Shown here piece after piece: positions 1-8,051 of a stretch of 64,000 nt of DNA. The DNA is taken from positions 62,001-126,000 of the forward strand of contig NZ_JFKC01000003.1 of NCBI RefSeq assembly GCF_002115805.1, read 5' to 3'. The stretch is from Marivita geojedonensis. Its GTDB lineage: Bacteria > Pseudomonadota > Alphaproteobacteria > Rhodobacterales > Rhodobacteraceae. Each line of letters begins with the position of its first letter. The first letter of the stretch is position 1. A model generated the notes under the pieces. It had not been told where the DNA came from. It worked only from the letters and a program-made list of their open reading frames with translations, and did no database searches. The position numbers and the translations under genes are program-made.

Positions 1-194
1 GGACCTTCTTCCTCTATGTGTGGGAGCCTGCCGGAAACCGTATCGAACTGGCCAACGCTGGTGCGCGCCTGATCCTGCAGCCTGACTGGGAAACCGTCAC
101 CTGGACCGAGGATGAGCGAAAGAAGGGGCAGGCGTGGGGGCTCAAGACCATTGAGACCTTCCACACCCACGGCACACCTCCGGCAGAGGGCTGA
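1..194 (+). CDS. Extradiol ring-cleavage dioxygenase (catechol 2,3-dioxygenase type), C-terminal fragment
   Basis: Only the last 63 codons are inside the window; the reading frame starts at base 3 and stops at TGA 192-194. The visible residues include a vicinal-oxygen-chelate strand, LYVWEPAGNRIELAN, whose glutamate sits in the position of the iron ligand of type I extradiol dioxygenases. A tail with WTEDERKKGQAWG and FHTHGTPP follows, typical of catechol 2,3-dioxygenase C-termini. The family cleaves catechol-type rings next to the hydroxyls in the cytoplasm. The substrate cannot be told from this fragment, and the upstream operon is out of view. Confidence 0.75.
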   Translation, partial: TFFLYVWEPAGNRIELANAGARLILQPDWETVTWTEDERKKGQAWGLKTIETFHTHGTPPAEG

Positions 195-212
195 CGGACC
201 ACCGTGGATGTA

Positions 213-1004
213 ATGTCCCACGACATGGTCGATGCGTGGCTGTCCCGTCTTGTGCTGTCCTCTGACCTGCCCGTGACACTGGAGAGCCTGACCAAGATCA
301 CGCGTGCGCATCTGGACCGCATCCCCTTTGAGAACCTGACCGTTTTCTGCGGCGATGTTCCCGATATCAGTCTTGACGCGCTGGAAGAGAAGATTCTTCG
401 TCAAAGGCGTGGCGGATATTGCGTCGAGCTGAACCCACTCCTCTGCGCTGGTCTGCGCGCGCTGGGGTTCGACGCCCGGCTCCGGATGGCGCGGGTGCTC
501 TGGCAGCGAGACGCGCCGGGGCCGCGCAGCCATTGTTTGTGCCTCGTGCGGATCGGGGGGGACGAGTACCTCGTCGATGTGGGCTTTGGCGGTCCGGGTC
601 CGACCGCCCCGCTGCTTCTGGGATCAGATGGCCCCGACCTGCGGATTGCACCTCGGGACGGGCTGGGCACCGTTCTGAGCCGACAGGTGGGCAGGGGCGA
701 TTGGCGCGATCTCTATGCCTTTACCGACGAGATGACCACGATGTCGGATGTGCAGGCGGGCAACTGGCTGGCCGCGACCTTGCCGGGGTCGCTCTTTACC
801 CGCACCCTGATCGTGACCCGCCACAGCGGTGACACGCGCTTGGTGCTGGACGGCACGACATTTCGCAGATTTGCAGACGGCAGGGCGCCGGAGGCCGAGA
901 CTTTGCAAACTCCGGATGCGGTTCGGTCCTGCCTGCAGGACGCGTTCGGGATCGACCCACTTCCGGGGCTTGAGGACGCACTGATCCGCAAAGGGCTTTT
1001 TTGA
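213..1004 (+). CDS. Arylamine N-acetyltransferase (NAT family)
   Basis: This cytoplasmic enzyme class transfers acetyl from acetyl-CoA to arylamines, hydrazines or related amines through a cysteine thioester. The family triad is visible: Cys in RRGGYCVELN (about residue 70), His in PRSHCLCLV (about 107) and Asp in YLVDVGFGGPG (about 122). The length of about 263 residues is normal for bacterial NATs. A GTG nine bases upstream (204) is in frame and could be the start; I prefer ATG 213, but neither ribosome site is strong. It starts 18 bases after the dioxygenase fragment, so the two may be co-transcribed, which would suit aromatic-amine metabolism. The physiological substrate is unknown. Confidence 0.88.
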   Translation: MSHDMVDAWLSRLVLSSDLPVTLESLTKITRAHLDRIPFENLTVFCGDVPDISLDALEEKILRQRRGGYCVELNPLLCAGLRALGFDARLRMARVLWQRDAPGPRSHCLCLVRIGGDEYLVDVGFGGPGPTAPLLLGSDGPDLRIAPRDGLGTVLSRQVGRGDWRDLYAFTDEMTTMSDVQAGNWLAATLPGSLFTRTLIVTRHSGDTRLVLDGTTFRRFADGRAPEAETLQTPDAVRSCLQDAFGIDPLPGLEDALIRKGLF

Positions 1005-1019
1005 CCAAATGGTCAAAAA
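998..1019. terminator. Bidirectional terminator-like palindrome between convergent genes
   Basis: TTTTTGACCA (998-1007) pairs perfectly with TGGTCAAAAA (1010-1019) around AA. It overlaps the NAT stop codon and the end of the convergent ROK gene. The T and A tracts lie in the stem, so it could end transcription in either direction. The inner 14 bases, ACCAAATGGTCAAA, recur at 5455-5468. Confidence 0.6.
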
Positions 1020-2212
1020 GCGGCGAGCCCGGCATTGGTGTTCAGCAGGAACTGCGAAAAGATCGGGCTGCTCGCCGCACCGATGCCCCGCGCGTTTCCA
1101 CCGATGCTGCCCGGTTCGATCTGCGGCGCAATCAGACCACGGGTATCCTGATTGACCAGATAGCGCCGGACCCGTTCGACCAGTTCATTGCGAACCGGCT
1201 CCGGGAAGGCCCCGTCAATCAGCACCGCTTCGAAATCGATCACCGCGCAGACCGAGAGCGATGCTTTGGCCAGTTCCTGCGCCGTTTCACCGATCCAGGG
1301 CTCGACATAGCGGTTCAGATCACTCCAGTCCTGCGGTTGGTGCCAAAGAACGCGGGGGTCCAGCCCTGCCTGTTCCAGCCTGTCTTCGAGCAGGTGGATC
1401 GAGGCGACGTCGATCAACTGGCGGCTTTCCCCCAGCGGACCGGTGCTGCGCATTGACCCGAGTGCCCCTGCATTTCCCTGATTGCCTTCGAACACCGTGT
1501 CATTGACCACGACCCCGCCGCCGACGAAGGACCCGATGAAGAAATACGCATAGTCGCGGAAGCCATGGTTGCGCCCATATAGGTGTTCCGCCCGGCAGGC
1601 CGCAGTTGCGTCATTGACGACAAACACCGGAAGATCGCTGAAGCGGGCGACCTGTGCGCTGAAATCCAGATCTTTCCAGGATTGGAACTGTTGGGTCGGC
1701 GCGCCGATCAGATCATTCCATTTCCACAGCTCGAACGGCGCCGCGATTCCGATCCCGCAGAGCCGTGTCAGCGCGTCTTCGGACAGCTCTCCCAACAGGG
1801 ACTGCATTCCCGCTTCTAGAAAGGCAAAGACCTCGTCGGGCAGGGGGTATGCGTAGCTGGTCGATGTCTGCGCCCGGACGTTTCCGGTAAAATCCAGCAG
1901 CAGCAGGTCAGCGCTGCGGCGCCCGATCTTGAGGCCCAGAGACAGAACGCCATCCGGAGACAGTTCCATCGGAATAGAGGGCTTGCCCACCTTGCCGCGC
2001 ATCGGCTCGCCCCGGCGCAGAACGCCATCCTGTTCCAGCTTTCGAAAGATCACCGACACCGTCTGGGGCGACAGCCCGGTCAGACGCGCGAGTTCGATTC
2101 CCGGCATCGGGCCACGGCGCTGCAGCATGGAAAGAAGCAGGCGCTCATTGTGATTGCGCACGCCGCTTTGGTTCACACCGCCGCTTGCTGTCCTGATCTT
2201 CCCACCATCCAT
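1013..2212 (-). CDS. ROK-family transcriptional regulator of the adjacent fructose-type ABC operon
   Basis: The 399-residue protein has an N-terminal winged helix-turn-helix (about residues 20-75, including IELARLTGLSPQTVSVIFRK) followed by a ROK sugar-kinase-like domain. The usual ROK zinc motif CxCGxxGCxE is absent; the equivalent stretch reads AGALGSMRSTGPLGESRQL. That fits a regulator that binds sugar without kinase activity. It is divergent from frcB, and a perfect 21-bp palindrome lies in the shared promoter, so it most likely represses or activates frcBCA in response to the imported sugar. This arrangement is known for frcR-frcBCA in rhizobia and roseobacters. The role is inferred from position and family; the symbol frcR is plausible but not assigned. 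Confidence 0.87.
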   Translation of the reverse strand: MDGGKIRTASGGVNQSGVRNHNERLLLSMLQRRGPMPGIELARLTGLSPQTVSVIFRKLEQDGVLRRGEPMRGKVGKPSIPMELSPDGVLSLGLKIGRRSADLLLLDFTGNVRAQTSTSYAYPLPDEVFAFLEAGMQSLLGELSEDALTRLCGIGIAAPFELWKWNDLIGAPTQQFQSWKDLDFSAQVARFSDLPVFVVNDATAACRAEHLYGRNHGFRDYAYFFIGSFVGGGVVVNDTVFEGNQGNAGALGSMRSTGPLGESRQLIDVASIHLLEDRLEQAGLDPRVLWHQPQDWSDLNRYVEPWIGETAQELAKASLSVCAVIDFEAVLIDGAFPEPVRNELVERVRRYLVNQDTRGLIAPQIEPGSIGGNARGIGAASSPIFSQFLLNTNAGLAAF

Positions 2213-2264
2213 GGCGCGACATTACCCTGCGAAATGCATCTGCGTAAGATGCCAGACTATATTT

Positions 2265-2285
2265 AATAAATAAAGTTTATTTATT
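2265..2285. promoter_or_regulatory. Palindromic operator candidate for the ROK regulator
   Basis: AATAAATAAA (2265-2274), a central G, and TTTATTTATT (2276-2285) form a perfect 21-bp inverted repeat. It is extremely AT-rich in a GC-rich genome. A TTGACA hexamer (2288-2293) follows directly on the plus strand, although no convincing -10 is seen at standard spacing. AT-rich inverted repeats are typical ROK operators, for example those of NagC and Mlc. Confidence 0.65.
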
Positions 2286-2405
2286 TATTGACAGAGCCGT
2301 CATTATCTGGCCTTTTCGGCGTCAACCTGCAGCGGAATTTGCGGGCAGGGGGAACGGGCTCATGCAGGCCCGATGCTTAAAAAATCTGATTTCTGGGAGG
2401 AAACC

Positions 2406-3425
2406 ATGAAAAAACTTCTACTGAGTTCGGCAGTTGCTTTGGCGTCCATGTCCGGTGCAGCCCTTGCGGGTGGCCACGGTGTCAGCGCATGCCTGATCAC
2501 CAAAACCGACACCAACCCGTTCTTCGTGAAGATGCGCGAAGGCGCCGCCGCAAAGGCGGAAGAGTTGGGTGTCGAGCTCAACACCTATGCGGGCAAAATC
2601 GATGGTGACAACGAAACGCAGGTTGCCGCAATCGAGACCTGCATTGCCAATGGTGCCAAAGGTATCCTGCTCACGCCGTCTGACCCTGCGGCCATCGCTC
2701 CGGTTGTTGAGCAGGCCCGCGACCAGGGCATCCTCGTGATCGCGCTCGACACGCCGTTGGATCCGATTGACGCCGCCGACATGACCTTCGCCACCGACAA
2801 CTACAAAGCCGGTCAGCTGATCGGTCAGTGGGCGCGCGCGCAGCTGGGCGATGCGGCTTCGGAGGCAAAGATCGGTCTTCTGAATATCAATATTTCGCAG
2901 CCGACCGTGGGCGTTCTCCGCAACCAGGGCTTCCTCGAAGGGTTCGGGATCGATCTGGGTGATCCCAACAAGTGGGGTGACGAAACCGATCCGCGGATCG
3001 TCGGGCATGATGTGAGCGACGGTGCCGCTGACGGTGGCCGCAAGGGCATGGAAAACCTGCTCGCATCCGATCCGGGCATCAACGTGGTCTACACCATCAA
3101 CGAACCGGCCGCCGCTGGTGCATATGAAGCACTCAAGGCACTGGGCCGTGAAGACGACGTCCTGATCGTATCGGTGGATGGCGGCTGTCCCGGTGTCGCG
3201 AATGTCCGCGATGGCGTGATTGGCGCAACCTCGCAGCAGTATCCGCTGCTGATGGCGTCGCTGGGCATCGAGGCGATCGCCAAATTCGCGGAAACTGGTG
3301 AAAAGCCCGCGCCGACCGAAGGCAAGAACTTCTACGACACAGGCGTTGGCCTCGTCACCGACCAGCCCGTTGATGGTGTCGAGTCGATCAGTGTCGAGGA
3401 AGGTCTCGCACGCTGCTGGGGTTAA
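2406..3425 (+). CDS. frcB: Fructose-type sugar ABC transporter, periplasmic binding protein (FrcB-like)
   Basis: The 339-residue protein begins with a Sec signal peptide ([21 protein letters not shown]) and continues as a type I periplasmic binding protein (Peripla_BP_4). Its N-terminal strand reads [16 protein letters not shown] and a hinge-region segment reads [12 protein letters not shown] 2406 is chosen over the in-frame upstream 2373 because GGGAGG sits just before it and the signal peptide starts there. It should capture fructose, or related mannose or ribose, in the periplasm and deliver it to FrcC/FrcA. The specificity rests on the strong resemblance of its partner permease to FrcC and on the divergent ROK gene. 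Confidence 0.88.
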   Translation: MKKLLLSSAVALASMSGAALAGGHGVSACLITKTDTNPFFVKMREGAAAKAEELGVELNTYAGKIDGDNETQVAAIETCIANGAKGILLTPSDPAAIAPVVEQARDQGILVIALDTPLDPIDAADMTFATDNYKAGQLIGQWARAQLGDAASEAKIGLLNINISQPTVGVLRNQGFLEGFGIDLGDPNKWGDETDPRIVGHDVSDGAADGGRKGMENLLASDPGINVVYTINEPAAAGAYEALKALGREDDVLIVSVDGGCPGVANVRDGVIGATSQQYPLLMASLGIEAIAKFAETGEKPAPTEGKNFYDTGVGLVTDQPVDGVESISVEEGLARCWG

Positions 3426-3436
3426 TCCCGCTTTTG

Positions 3437-3461
3437 CCGGGGGGCGCGCCGCGCCCTCCGG
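3437..3461 (+). promoter_or_regulatory. GC-rich intercistronic hairpin after frcB
   Basis: Bases 3437-3447 pair with 3451-3461 (11 bp, one G-U) around a GCC loop, starting 12 bases after the frcB stop. There is no T-tract. Such hairpins commonly stabilise the 5' part of an mRNA so that the binding protein is made in excess over the permease. Confidence 0.6.
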
Positions 3462-3557
3462 TCACGGCTTGTCAATTCACCACAACACCGGGTGTAATCC
3501 GCCATCCGTCGCACGCGGCGCGATGGCGATCCGGTTTTTCTGGCAGGAGTAGCTCTC

Positions 3558-4634
3558 ATGGCCTCTGACCGCACCAATGACAATTACGAGTCCGCACTTT
3601 CGGGTGCATCGACCGATGTCGCCTCTTTCGAGTACCACAAGAAAGGCTTTGTCGGACGACTGCACGATCTGCTGCACACAAACCCAGCGCTTGTTCCGCT
3701 GATCGTCCTTGTCGCGGCGATCATCATTTTCGGCATCGCGTTGGGCAGCAAATTCTTTTCGCCCTTTGCCCTGACGCTGATCCTGCAACAGGTGCAGATT
3801 GTCGGCGTTCTGGCGGCGGCGCAGAGCCTTATCATTCTGACCGCCGGAATCGACCTTTCGGTTGGGGCCATGGCGGTGATCTCGTCTGTGATCATGGGTC
3901 AGTTCACGTTCCGCTACGGCCTTCCGGCACCGATGGCGGTTGCAGCAGGGCTTGCCATCGGGACGGCGATCGGCGCGCTCAACGGGTGGCTCGTCAGCCG
4001 GGTCAAGCTGCCGCCCTTCATCGTGACACTGGGCATGTGGCAGATCGTTCTGGCGGCCAATTACCTGTTCTCGCGTAATGAAACGATCCGGGCACAGGAC
4101 ATCGAGGCGAATGCTCCGTTCCTGCACTTCATGGGTTACAAGTTCCAGATCGGCGGCGCGACCTTTACGCTGGGCGTTTTGGTGATGATCCTGCTGGTTC
4201 TGCTGCTGGCGTATGTCCTGCGCAACACGGCATGGGGCCGTCATGTCTATGCGGTGGGCGATGACCCGGAAGCCGCTCAGCTTGCCGGTGTGGATGTGCA
4301 CAAGACGCTGATGTCAGTCTACATGCTGGTCGGTTTTATCTGTGCCCTTGCGGGTTGGGTCATGATCGGTCGCTTCGGATCGGTGTCGCCTTCGGCTTCG
4401 ACGGGGATGATGGGCAACATCCAGTCCATTACCGCTGTGGTGATCGGGGGAATCTCGCTTTTTGGCGGGCGCGGCTCCATCCTTGGCGCGTTTTTCGGTG
4501 CGCTTATCGTGGGGGTGTTTGAACTTGGTCTGCGCATGGCGGGGGCCGACCCGCAATGGACCTTCCTTCTCATCGGTGCGCTCATCATCGCGGCTGTGTC
4601 TGTCGACCAATGGATCAGAAAGGTGTCAGCATAA
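3558..4634 (+). CDS. frcC: Fructose-type sugar ABC transporter permease (FrcC-like)
   Basis: This 358-residue inner-membrane protein belongs to the RbsC/BPD_transp_2 family, with about eight to ten hydrophobic segments. The family core AGIDLSVGAMAVISS is at about residues 93-107, and the C-terminal signature GGRGSILGAFFGALIVGV precedes the last helices. It closely resembles the Sinorhizobium meliloti fructose permease FrcC as I remember it, including the N-terminal extension and the stretch WGRHVYAVGDDPEAAQLAGV. An AGGAG ribosome site precedes ATG 3558. Its stop overlaps the frcA start (TAATG), implying translational coupling. Confidence 0.9.
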   Translation: MASDRTNDNYESALSGASTDVASFEYHKKGFVGRLHDLLHTNPALVPLIVLVAAIIIFGIALGSKFFSPFALTLILQQVQIVGVLAAAQSLIILTAGIDLSVGAMAVISSVIMGQFTFRYGLPAPMAVAAGLAIGTAIGALNGWLVSRVKLPPFIVTLGMWQIVLAANYLFSRNETIRAQDIEANAPFLHFMGYKFQIGGATFTLGVLVMILLVLLLAYVLRNTAWGRHVYAVGDDPEAAQLAGVDVHKTLMSVYMLVGFICALAGWVMIGRFGSVSPSASTGMMGNIQSITAVVIGGISLFGGRGSILGAFFGALIVGVFELGLRMAGADPQWTFLLIGALIIAAVSVDQWIRKVSA

Positions 4635-5401
4635 TGGAACCCATTCTCAAAGGACGGAATCTGGTCAAGCGGTACGGCAAGGTGACGGCGCTCGACCATT
4701 GCGACTTCGACCTCTATCCCGGCGAGATCCTTGCGGTCATTGGCGACAACGGGGCAGGCAAGTCGACACTGATCAAGGCGGTCTCGGGTGCGGTTGTCCC
4801 TGATGAGGGGACTGTGACGCTCGAAGGCAAGGAGGTGCGGTTCTCCTCTCCCATCGAAGCACGCGATGCCGGGATAGAGACCGTGTACCAGACGCTTGCC
4901 ATGTCGCCCGCTCTGTCGATCACCGACAACATGTTCATGGGGCGCGAATTGCGCATGCCGGGCGTGATGGGCAAGTGGTTCCGCAAACTGGACAAGCCCG
5001 CAATGGAGAAGTTCGCCCGCGAAAAGCTGTCGGAACTGGGATTGATGACGATCCAGAACATCAACCAGGCGGTGGAGACCCTGTCCGGGGGCCAGCGTCA
5101 GGGGGTCGCCGTGGCCCGTGCGGCGGCGTTCGGGTCCAAGGTCATCATTCTGGACGAACCGACAGCCGCGCTGGGGGTGAAGGAAAGCCGTAAGGTGCTG
5201 GAGCTGATCCAGGACGTGAAATCGCGCGGCATTCCGATCATCCTGATCAGCCACAACATGCCGCATGTGTTCGAGGTTGCGGACCGCATCCACGTGCACC
5301 GTCTGGGCAAGCGGCTCTGCGTGATAGACCCCAAGGACTACACCATGTCCGACGCGGTCGCGTTCATGACGGGGGCGAAGGAAGCACCGGAAGCGGCGTG
5401 A
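4634..5401 (+). CDS. frcA: Fructose-type sugar ABC transporter ATP-binding protein (FrcA-like)
   Basis: A single-domain ATPase of 255 residues with all ABC motifs: Walker A GDNGAGKST (37-45), Q-loop Q86, signature LSGGQ (150-154), Walker B ILDEPTAALG (D174, E175) and H-loop His207. It has one nucleotide-binding domain, unlike the fused two-domain RbsA type, which is as expected for FrcA. ATG 4634 overlaps the frcC stop by one base. A strong terminator at 5423-5454 ends the operon, so no kinase gene (frcK) is attached here. Confidence 0.9.
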   Translation: MEPILKGRNLVKRYGKVTALDHCDFDLYPGEILAVIGDNGAGKSTLIKAVSGAVVPDEGTVTLEGKEVRFSSPIEARDAGIETVYQTLAMSPALSITDNMFMGRELRMPGVMGKWFRKLDKPAMEKFAREKLSELGLMTIQNINQAVETLSGGQRQGVAVARAAAFGSKVIILDEPTAALGVKESRKVLELIQDVKSRGIPIILISHNMPHVFEVADRIHVHRLGKRLCVIDPKDYTMSDAVAFMTGAKEAPEAA

Positions 5402-5422
5402 TCTCAGCCGATATTGCGAATG

Positions 5423-5454
5423 CGGCCCGGTGGACCTGCCGGGCCGTTTTTTTT
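5423..5454 (+). terminator. Rho-independent terminator of frcBCA
   Basis: CGGCCCGG (5423-5430) pairs with CCGGGCCG (5439-5446) around an 8-base loop and is followed by eight T residues (5447-5454). Confidence 0.9.
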
Positions 5455-5468
5455 ACCAAATGGTCAAA
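5455..5468. repeat. Second copy of the ACCAAATGGTCAAA palindrome
   Basis: These 14 bases are identical to 1005-1018. Here the copy sits directly after the frcA terminator and about 100 bases before mscS, where it could serve as an operator; at 998-1019 it lies between convergent genes. Confidence 0.45.
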
Positions 5469-5570
5469 TTCTTTTTTGCGTGCTCGGGAACCGGGAGGGC
5501 GGTCATGCGTTTGCACTGGCAAACGTGGCCGTGAGCCGCGCAAAACGTATGGAACACAGGACAGACCCGC

Positions 5571-6500
5571 ATGGAAGAAGTAGAAGCCGTCGCAACAAGT
5601 GTTTGGGACCAGATCGCGTCGATCTTCACGATGGAGATCTACAACGGCAAATCCTTTGCCGACCTGCTGACACTGGAAGCCATGCTGTCGCTGCTGGGCA
5701 ATACGATTGCAGCCATTCTGATCCTGTGTGCGGGCTTCATTATCTCCGGCATTCTGAGCCGCCGCATCACGCGGATCGGGCAGATGCATGCAAGCCTGGA
5801 TGACACGCTCTTCGTCTTCTTCGGCAACATCGCGCGATACACGGTTCTGGCCTTCACCGCGCTGTTCGTGCTCAACACATTCGGGGTGCGGACGACCTCT
5901 GTGGTGGCCGTCATTGGTGCTGCCGGTCTGGCAATTGGTCTGGCGTTGCAGGGAACGCTGTCCAACGTCGCGGCGGGGGTGATGCTGATCCTGTTCCGGC
6001 CGTTGAAGAACGGCGATTTCGTGCAGGTCAATGACGTGGTCGGCACGGTCAAGGAAATCACGCTGAACTACACCGAGATCGCGGATGTCGGAAACGTGAA
6101 GGTGGTTGTCCCGAACTCCGAGGTCTGGGGCAACACGATCAAGAACTATTCCGGCTACAAAACCCGTCGCGCGGAATGGGAATTCGGTGTGGACTATGGC
6201 GCCAATCTGGCAGATGCGGAGCGGGTGATCCGTGACACGATCATGTCCGATCCCCGGTCGCACACGGACCCGGAGCCGTTCATTCAGGTCAACAACCTCA
6301 ACAGCAGCAGCGTGGATTTCCTTGTGCGCGTCTGGTGCGATGCGTCGGTCTATTTCCAGTATCAGGCCGATATGAAGCGCAAGGTGAAAGAGGCGCTGGA
6401 CAAGGCGGGTGTCGATATTCCGTTCCCGACGCGGACGCTTGTCATGCAGCGTGACGAGGCCGAACAGAAGAGCAAGGCCAAGCCGATCGCGGTGCAGTGA
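5571..6500 (+). CDS. Small-conductance mechanosensitive channel (MscS family)
   Basis: The 309-residue protein has three predicted inner-membrane helices. The third carries the glycine/alanine-rich pore pattern VVAVIGAAGLAIGLALQGTL followed by the RPLKNGDFV start of the beta domain. A cytoplasmic vestibule with VVVPNSEVWGNTIKNYS follows, as in MscS. It opens when membrane tension rises and releases solutes on osmotic downshift. Length and architecture match E. coli MscS (286 residues) with a short N-terminal amphipathic extension. It stands alone after a terminator and converges on the hydroxy-acid oxidase with only 3 bases between the stops. Confidence 0.93.
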   Translation: MEEVEAVATSVWDQIASIFTMEIYNGKSFADLLTLEAMLSLLGNTIAAILILCAGFIISGILSRRITRIGQMHASLDDTLFVFFGNIARYTVLAFTALFVLNTFGVRTTSVVAVIGAAGLAIGLALQGTLSNVAAGVMLILFRPLKNGDFVQVNDVVGTVKEITLNYTEIADVGNVKVVVPNSEVWGNTIKNYSGYKTRRAEWEFGVDYGANLADAERVIRDTIMSDPRSHTDPEPFIQVNNLNSSSVDFLVRVWCDASVYFQYQADMKRKVKEALDKAGVDIPFPTRTLVMQRDEAEQKSKAKPIAVQ

Positions 6501-6503
6501 CCG

Positions 6504-7601
6504 TCAGGCGGTCTGCAGTCCGGTCATGCCGGTCTGCGCCATGGCGATGCTCATCTCGTCACTGAGGACGGACCACATCTGGCGCAGCCCCACTTCGCCA
6601 CCCGCTGCCATGGCGAATTGCAGGATACGTCCGAAGAAACAGAAATCCGCACCGTGGACGAGCAGTTTGAGCGCGTCCTCGCCGGACCGCAGGCCGCTGT
6701 CGAAGAAAAGCGGATAGTCAGGGCCAACCGCCTCGCGGATGGCCAGCAGCGCCTCGACCGGCGTCGGGGCGCTTTCCAACTGCCTTGCGCCGTGGCTTGA
6801 GACCTGAATGGCATCCGCGCCGCTGTTCTTGAGGCGCAGAGCGTCTTCGGCATCCAGCACGCCTTTGACCACCAGCTTGCCGGGCCACATGTCGCGCATT
6901 CGCGCCAGCGTATCCCAATCCGCCTTGGCGCGGCTTTCGGTGCGGTCAAAGCTGTAGCCGGGCATCTGGAAATTCGCCATTTCGGGGCGGCCATGCAGCA
7001 GGGTGGAGATCGACCAGCGCGGGTGCAGGGCGAAATCGACGAACTGGCTGGGGCCGATGCGGAAGGGCATCTTGAACCCGCGCCGCAGCTCACGCGGGCG
7101 GCGGCCCACCTCGGGTACATCCACGGTTACCACCAGCGTTTCGTACCCAGCATCGCGGGCGCGTTCGACCAGTTTGAACGTACCGCTGCCATCGCCACTG
7201 AAATAGATCTGGAACCAGGCGTGTCCCTCGGCGACCTCGATGATCGTCTCAAGCGGGGTGGAGGCCACAGTCGACACGCCATGAGGCACTTTGAAATCCC
7301 GCGCGAGCCGCGCCAGCATCAGGTCTGCACCGGGGCAGGAGAGGTTGCACATGCCCATTGGCGCAATGCCGAAAGGGCGGTCTGCGGTTGCGCCGAATAG
7401 CGTGGTCGCCAAGGACCGTTGGCTCACATCCCGCAGGATACGGGGTCGCAGGGTCAGCGCATCCAGTGCCGCGCGGTTGCGGGTGAGCCCGGTTTCACGC
7501 CCGGCTGCCCCGTCAATATAGTCGAAAACCATCCACGGCAGACGGCGTCTGGCCAGCCGCCGGGCATCCTCGGCGGAATGAATGTGGTCGGCTGGGGCCA
7601 T
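6504..7601 (-). CDS. FMN-dependent alpha-hydroxy-acid oxidase/dehydrogenase
   Basis: The 365-residue TIM-barrel flavoprotein belongs to the lactate dehydrogenase (LldD)/glycolate oxidase family, which oxidises L-2-hydroxy acids to 2-oxo acids. Visible family elements are DYIDGAAGRE near the N-terminus, GIAPMGM, LVVKGVLDAEDA (FMN-binding Lys), IQVSSHGARQLE (catalytic His and substrate-binding Arg; the usual SNHGGRQLD is altered) and DSGLRSGEDALK with FFGR (FMN phosphate site). It is the last gene of the sulfonate-type operon, 12 bases after the stress protein. A role in oxidising sulfolactate, the product expected from HpsN, to sulfopyruvate is an attractive inference but unproven. Lactate or another hydroxy acid is the alternative. 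Confidence 0.85.
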   Translation of the reverse strand: MAPADHIHSAEDARRLARRRLPWMVFDYIDGAAGRETGLTRNRAALDALTLRPRILRDVSQRSLATTLFGATADRPFGIAPMGMCNLSCPGADLMLARLARDFKVPHGVSTVASTPLETIIEVAEGHAWFQIYFSGDGSGTFKLVERARDAGYETLVVTVDVPEVGRRPRELRRGFKMPFRIGPSQFVDFALHPRWSISTLLHGRPEMANFQMPGYSFDRTESRAKADWDTLARMRDMWPGKLVVKGVLDAEDALRLKNSGADAIQVSSHGARQLESAPTPVEALLAIREAVGPDYPLFFDSGLRSGEDALKLLVHGADFCFFGRILQFAMAAGGEVGLRQMWSVLSDEMSIAMAQTGMTGLQTA

Positions 7602-7613
7602 TTGTGGACGGGG

Positions 7614-8027
7614 TCAGTCGGTGTCGCGGTGGACATGCACGGCGCATGGTGCGTGGCGCACCACCCGCGCAGCTGTCGAGCCTAGGAAGAAGTCGCTCAA
7701 CCCCGGTTTGTGCGAACCGATCACGATGCAGTCGAACCCGTGCTCCTCGGCATAGTCGATAATCGTACGCGCGGAATGGCCTTTGACCAGAGCGGGTTTC
7801 ACGCCGTCCATACCGGCGATCTTTTCGTGCAGCCGTTCCCGGGCGCGTTCATACCCGGCCTTGACGACGTCTTCGTCCAGATATGCGCTGACGGTTCCCT
7901 GCGGCGCTTCGTAGACGTGAAGGGCGACAATCTCTCCGCCCTCGGAGCACAGCACCCGTGCCACTTCAAGCGTCTGGGGCGAAATGCCGTGATCGAGAGC
8001 CATGGGAACGAGGATCTTGTTGTACAT
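7614..8027 (-). CDS. Universal stress protein, UspA family
   Basis: The 137-residue single-domain Usp starts MYNKILVPMALDHG and ends with the nucleotide-binding pattern IGSHKPGLSDFFLGSTAARVVRHAPCAV, close to the G2xG9xG(S/T) motif of ATP-binding Usps. An AGGAG ribosome site precedes the start. Usp genes are repeatedly found with TRAP transporters (TeaD with TeaABC, TauZ with taurine TRAP genes), where they may modulate transport by nucleotide binding. Its place inside this TRAP operon suggests the same role. Confidence 0.9.
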   Translation of the reverse strand: MYNKILVPMALDHGISPQTLEVARVLCSEGGEIVALHVYEAPQGTVSAYLDEDVVKAGYERARERLHEKIAGMDGVKPALVKGHSARTIIDYAEEHGFDCIVIGSHKPGLSDFFLGSTAARVVRHAPCAVHVHRDTD

Positions 8028-8051
8028 GTCGGGTCTCCTGTCGGAAAAGGG

